From Paenibacillus sp. FSL K6-3182 (lineage in GTDB: Bacteria; Bacillota; Bacilli; Paenibacillales; Paenibacillaceae), in contig NZ_CP150265.1 in the NCBI RefSeq assembly GCF_037976325.1, positions 6,151,001 to 6,215,000 on the forward strand: a stretch of DNA of 64,000 nucleotides, in the 5' to 3' direction. The translations under genes and the position numbers were made by a program. Shown one piece after another: positions 61,531 through 64,000 of the stretch (within the stretch, counting starts at the first letter, position 1; each line of letters opens with the position of its first letter). Below the pieces are notes generated by a model, which did not search any database, was not told where the DNA came from, and saw only the letters and a program-made list of their open reading frames with translations.

Positions 61531-63459
61531 TTATTCTCTTTTTAAAGACTGATCAAGCATATCCCAATCGGCATGTGAGGCGTCAAACAGCATTAGCCCG
61601 TCTGTGTACCGGAAAGCCGAACGGAATACCTCACCCTGCCGCTTGGCGCTATTCATCTGATTAAGGGAAATGCCCGCATATACCGGAACTTCTCCACCTG
61701 TGGCAATATTGCCAAGGGCCATATATTTCTCCACCTCGGCCAGCGTATCCTGATACGTACCAATCATGAGGAAATCCAAGTGCCGAACATAGCCAGTGCC
61801 TCGGTAGTCCTTGGTATAGACGGAGCCCTCCTGAAATTGAAGGCGGCTGTCATATTGAAAATCCGGGCTGGCCCAGTTTGCACCGTTGACATAATAGGTA
61901 TCAAACCAAGACCCCACGTAGGCAGATAACAAAACATCGCTTCCCGTTTGTCGCTTATGACCGTCCACCATCTCCTTGACCTCCGCAACAAAAGAGGTAA
62001 TGACGCCTGCACGGAAAGCCCACCAGTCCAAAATCAACGGACCATCTATTCTCGTATTGCCTTGATAATCGAATATGTCCTCTGGCCAACGATGAAGCCG
62101 CTTGCCCCTTTCCGCCAAATAAGCCTCAAAGCGGCTTCGTGTCAAAGGACTGAAGTCCGCCGTTTCATTGTCGTATCTGCCCCGGTCCAAAATAATGCCG
62201 TCCACCTGATAGCCGGCAATCACTTCCCGGAAAGCTGCCAATTGATGCTCGCGCACCTTCTCATGAAGCGGGTTGGCAAACGCAACCAAGCCCGGAGCCG
62301 AGCTGTCTCGCTGCCGTTTGATCACGCCTTCATCTTGATGCTTGTAAACCATTTCCTCCCATTCAGGATGTTCATTTAGAATCGCATATTGACCACGTAC
62401 AATAGAGCCTTCTGCAAATACATTCATGGATGCATGAATAGCTAGACCAAGCTGATGCCCCTCCTCTATAAAAATCTGCAGCAAATCCAGCTTTGGATAA
62501 GGAGTATCCTGCTTAGCGTTTACCAATTCACTCATGTGGGGACGGCTCGTCAGCGGATTTTTGAAGTAAGAAACGTACCCCTCCACCCCTTTAACGTCAA
62601 GCGCAATATCCGTAACGCCTGCATGTTTTGCACGCTCCAGCAGTTTTCTTACAGCGTCCGCAGACTGCAGCTTCCCACTGTTGGCTCTCTGATCTATCCA
62701 AAGGATGACCCTCTGCTTCCTCTCAGCACGGCTCTTAGAAAAAATGGCTAAGCTTCGAGCAACTGGGGTTTCGTTCCCCGCTTTGATCTCCACATCAACA
62801 AAGTTGACGCCAAGCGCCAGTTTCAGTTTATGGGCAAAAATACCCTGCTCGTCAACCACAGCCTCTTCACCATTAATCGTTAGCGCCGGAAACTCGCCCG
62901 CATTGCCGCCGCTCACATTACCGCTAACTGTGGTAACGGTCTGCGTTTCCGTATAAACGGATGGATGATTCAAATAAAGGCTGAATTCATGATCAGCAGC
63001 GCCTGCCAGCCCGTGATGTTCAGTCACCGCACCATCCTTGCGCAGCTTGATACGGTCTCCTTTTCTAAAGCAGGTAGACAAAAAGAAGCGGCTGCTTTCC
63101 GGAGCATACAAAGGATCAAGGGCAACAAGCGCATAACCATCCTCAGGGATGTCTAGTATCGTTGGGCCCGACCAGGCCGGGGCAAAGCCGACAGGCGCTT
63201 CATTAACGACGCGTAAAACCAAGCCGCCTGCTCCCACCTGCACCGCAACGCCATTCTCAGGAACAGTGACCGATTCCCCCCATGCGCTTGTAAACAAGAC
63301 AAGCCACTCTTCGGCCGACGGAATGGTGTTGACAGCCGTTATAGCGTGCCGCTGCCCTTCTAATGTAATCGTAATATCCTCTGGCGCAGCTTCCACTTGG
63401 GCATGGATAGCAAGCATATCAACCTCACTGCCTTTATGCGGCTTAAATGGTTCGTTCAT
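61531..63459 (-). CDS. GHL10 (DUF187)-type glycoside hydrolase-like protein
   Basis: A 642-residue protein. Residues 1-240 are beta-rich, with an accessory Ig-like part (GEFPALTINGEEAVVDEQGIFAHKLKL). About 245-640 is a TIM barrel of the glycosyl hydrolase-like 10 family (RVILWIDQRANSGKLQSADAVRKLLERAK, DVKGVEGYVSYFK, GIILDRGRYDNETADFSP, FLMIGTYQDT). Asp and Glu at strand ends suggest catalysis. There is no signal peptide, unlike most family members, so it probably acts on imported oligosaccharides. GGGGG precedes the ATG. It lies behind a sugar ABC lipoprotein gene. Confidence 0.82.
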   Translation of the reverse strand: MNEPFKPHKGSEVDMLAIHAQVEAAPEDITITLEGQRHAITAVNTIPSAEEWLVLFTSAWGESVTVPENGVAVQVGAGGLVLRVVNEAPVGFAPAWSGPTILDIPEDGYALVALDPLYAPESSRFFLSTCFRKGDRIKLRKDGAVTEHHGLAGAADHEFSLYLNHPSVYTETQTVTTVSGNVSGGNAGEFPALTINGEEAVVDEQGIFAHKLKLALGVNFVDVEIKAGNETPVARSLAIFSKSRAERKQRVILWIDQRANSGKLQSADAVRKLLERAKHAGVTDIALDVKGVEGYVSYFKNPLTSRPHMSELVNAKQDTPYPKLDLLQIFIEEGHQLGLAIHASMNVFAEGSIVRGQYAILNEHPEWEEMVYKHQDEGVIKRQRDSSAPGLVAFANPLHEKVREHQLAAFREVIAGYQVDGIILDRGRYDNETADFSPLTRSRFEAYLAERGKRLHRWPEDIFDYQGNTRIDGPLILDWWAFRAGVITSFVAEVKEMVDGHKRQTGSDVLLSAYVGSWFDTYYVNGANWASPDFQYDSRLQFQEGSVYTKDYRGTGYVRHLDFLMIGTYQDTLAEVEKYMALGNIATGGEVPVYAGISLNQMNSAKRQGEVFRSAFRYTDGLMLFDASHADWDMLDQSLKRE

Positions 63460-63506
63460 TTCTGTTCCCCCTCAGTCAATTATGCTAGGCATTTCGCCTG
63501 GGCGAC

Positions 63507-63539
63507 AAAGAGGCACCTGCGATTCGCAGCTGCCCCTTT
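63507..63539 (-). other. Intercistronic hairpin between the lipoprotein and GHL10 genes
   Basis: Nested pairing of GGCA/TGCC, CTGCG/CGCAG and outer AAAG/CTTT with one mismatch, no T run. Such hairpins after a binding-protein gene often hold the upstream message more stable or reduce read-through. Confidence 0.5.
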
Positions 63540-63569
63540 GCCATCAAGCCTACGTCTATAGGCAAGCCA

Positions 63570-64000
63570 TTATTTTGAAATGGTTTGATACCACTCGTTC
63601 GCTTCCTTGACGGATTCTGCGCCGCCTTCTGCCATCCATTGCGAAAGGAAGGTATCGTAGTTGTCTCTAGATTGCGCTCCTGCGATATACATTAGCACCG
63701 TGTCGTCCAGCAGCTTCGTCAGCTTTTGCTTGTTTTTGGATACCGCATCGATTGGCGGCGCAATCGACATCGGATCAACGACAATATTGCCTTTCGCCGC
63801 GTTTTCCTGAAACGCCTCATAGTAGCTTTGCAGCACAGGGTCCTTCCGAACGCGCGCCTGCCAGTAAGCCGGATAATCATATTCATTAACCCCGGTCATG
63901 TAGGAGCTAGCATTGGTTAAGTCATCATTGAATTTAGGCAGAATGGGATAATATTTGCCATCCTTCACTTCGTGATGAACGCCTTCCTCGCCAATGGCGA
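63570..64000 (-). CDS. Sugar ABC transporter extracellular substrate-binding protein (5' part outside window)
   Basis: The last 143 residues of a solute-binding protein. IGEEGVHHEVKDGKYYPI and the following NDDLTNASSYMTGVNEYDYPAYWQ are typical of the large LipO-type sugar lipoproteins of Paenibacillus. The C-terminal YDTFLSQWMAEGGAESVKEANEWYQ is the closing helix pair of family 1 binding proteins. The upstream part, with signal peptide and lipobox, and the permeases lie beyond the window. It precedes the GHL10 gene by 110 bases in the same direction, so the two likely form a carbohydrate uptake and processing unit. Confidence 0.82.
   Translation of the reverse strand, partial: AIGEEGVHHEVKDGKYYPILPKFNDDLTNASSYMTGVNEYDYPAYWQARVRKDPVLQSYYEAFQENAAKGNIVVDPMSIAPPIDAVSKNKQKLTKLLDDTVLMYIAGAQSRDNYDTFLSQWMAEGGAESVKEANEWYQTISK

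Overview
The window comes from a low-to-mid GC, Gram-positive, Paenibacillus-like bacterium. This is inferred from the strong AGGAGG-type ribosome binding sites, the 2,295-residue secreted enzyme anchored by three S-layer-homology repeats, the LipO-type solute-binding protein, the Btr-like siderophore regulator and the Bacillales-style exopolysaccharide operon. No rRNA, tRNA, CRISPR array, prophage or insertion sequence was seen. The species cannot be named from the sequence alone.

Layout. 1-2.6 kb: the start of a response regulator (cut by the window edge), two small stress or membrane proteins, an alpha/beta hydrolase and a YjzC-like microprotein. 2.6-5.3 kb: a uronate operon (GntR regulator, mannonate dehydratase UxuA, fructuronate reductase of the SDR type). 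5.4-9.7 kb: a pterin dehydratase, then an iron island (FhuF-like reductase, siderophore-binding lipoprotein with a Fur-box-like site, and an AraC regulator fused to a paralogous binding-protein domain). 9.9-20.4 kb: a small XRE regulator and a ten-gene minus-strand operon (cystine-type ABC transporter, two flavin monooxygenases, M20 deacylase, FAD amine oxidase, DinB protein, GNAT acetyltransferase). A LysR gene lies upstream, and a palindromic LysR-type operator sits against the operon promoter. The gene set matches the B. subtilis ytm/snd and yxe/scm loci for salvage of S-substituted cysteines.

20.5-26 kb: a FNT channel-LDH-DoxX operon, a structured palindrome and a Cys-rich microprotein, a HesB protein, a VanW protein and an unassigned secreted protein. 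26-33 kb: one giant gene joining a rhamnogalacturonan acetylesterase and a PL11 rhamnogalacturonan lyase on one surface-anchored polypeptide. 33.2-34.9 kb: 112-bp tandem repeats with 20-bp palindromes, an XRE regulator and a membrane-anchored protein.

35-54.1 kb: a single minus-strand exopolysaccharide operon of 16 genes (Wzz-like protein, CpsD kinase, GalU, priming sugar transferase, five further GTs, Wzy, Wzx, O-acetyltransferase, pyruvyltransferase, ManC, Ugd). Its last gene encodes a secreted protein made of three long repeats. A structured RNA between the kinase gene and galU is a good candidate for the EAR antitermination element. The sugar supply (UDP-Glc, UDP-GlcA, GDP-Man, pyruvate, O-acyl groups) suggests an acidic, paenan- or xanthan-like polymer.

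54.3-64 kb: a small unknown protein, an M42 peptidase, a GyrI-like protein, a DNA-alkylation-repair island (adaA, ogt, a SPL-like radical SAM gene, alkD-like and alkA-like genes), an intergenic region with four symmetric repeats, pgsA, and a GHL10 glycoside hydrolase-like gene behind a sugar ABC transporter lipoprotein that runs off the window.

The genes suggest a soil or rhizosphere lifestyle: degrading pectin at the cell surface, using uronates, scavenging siderophore iron and modified cysteines, and making an acidic capsule or biofilm polymer.
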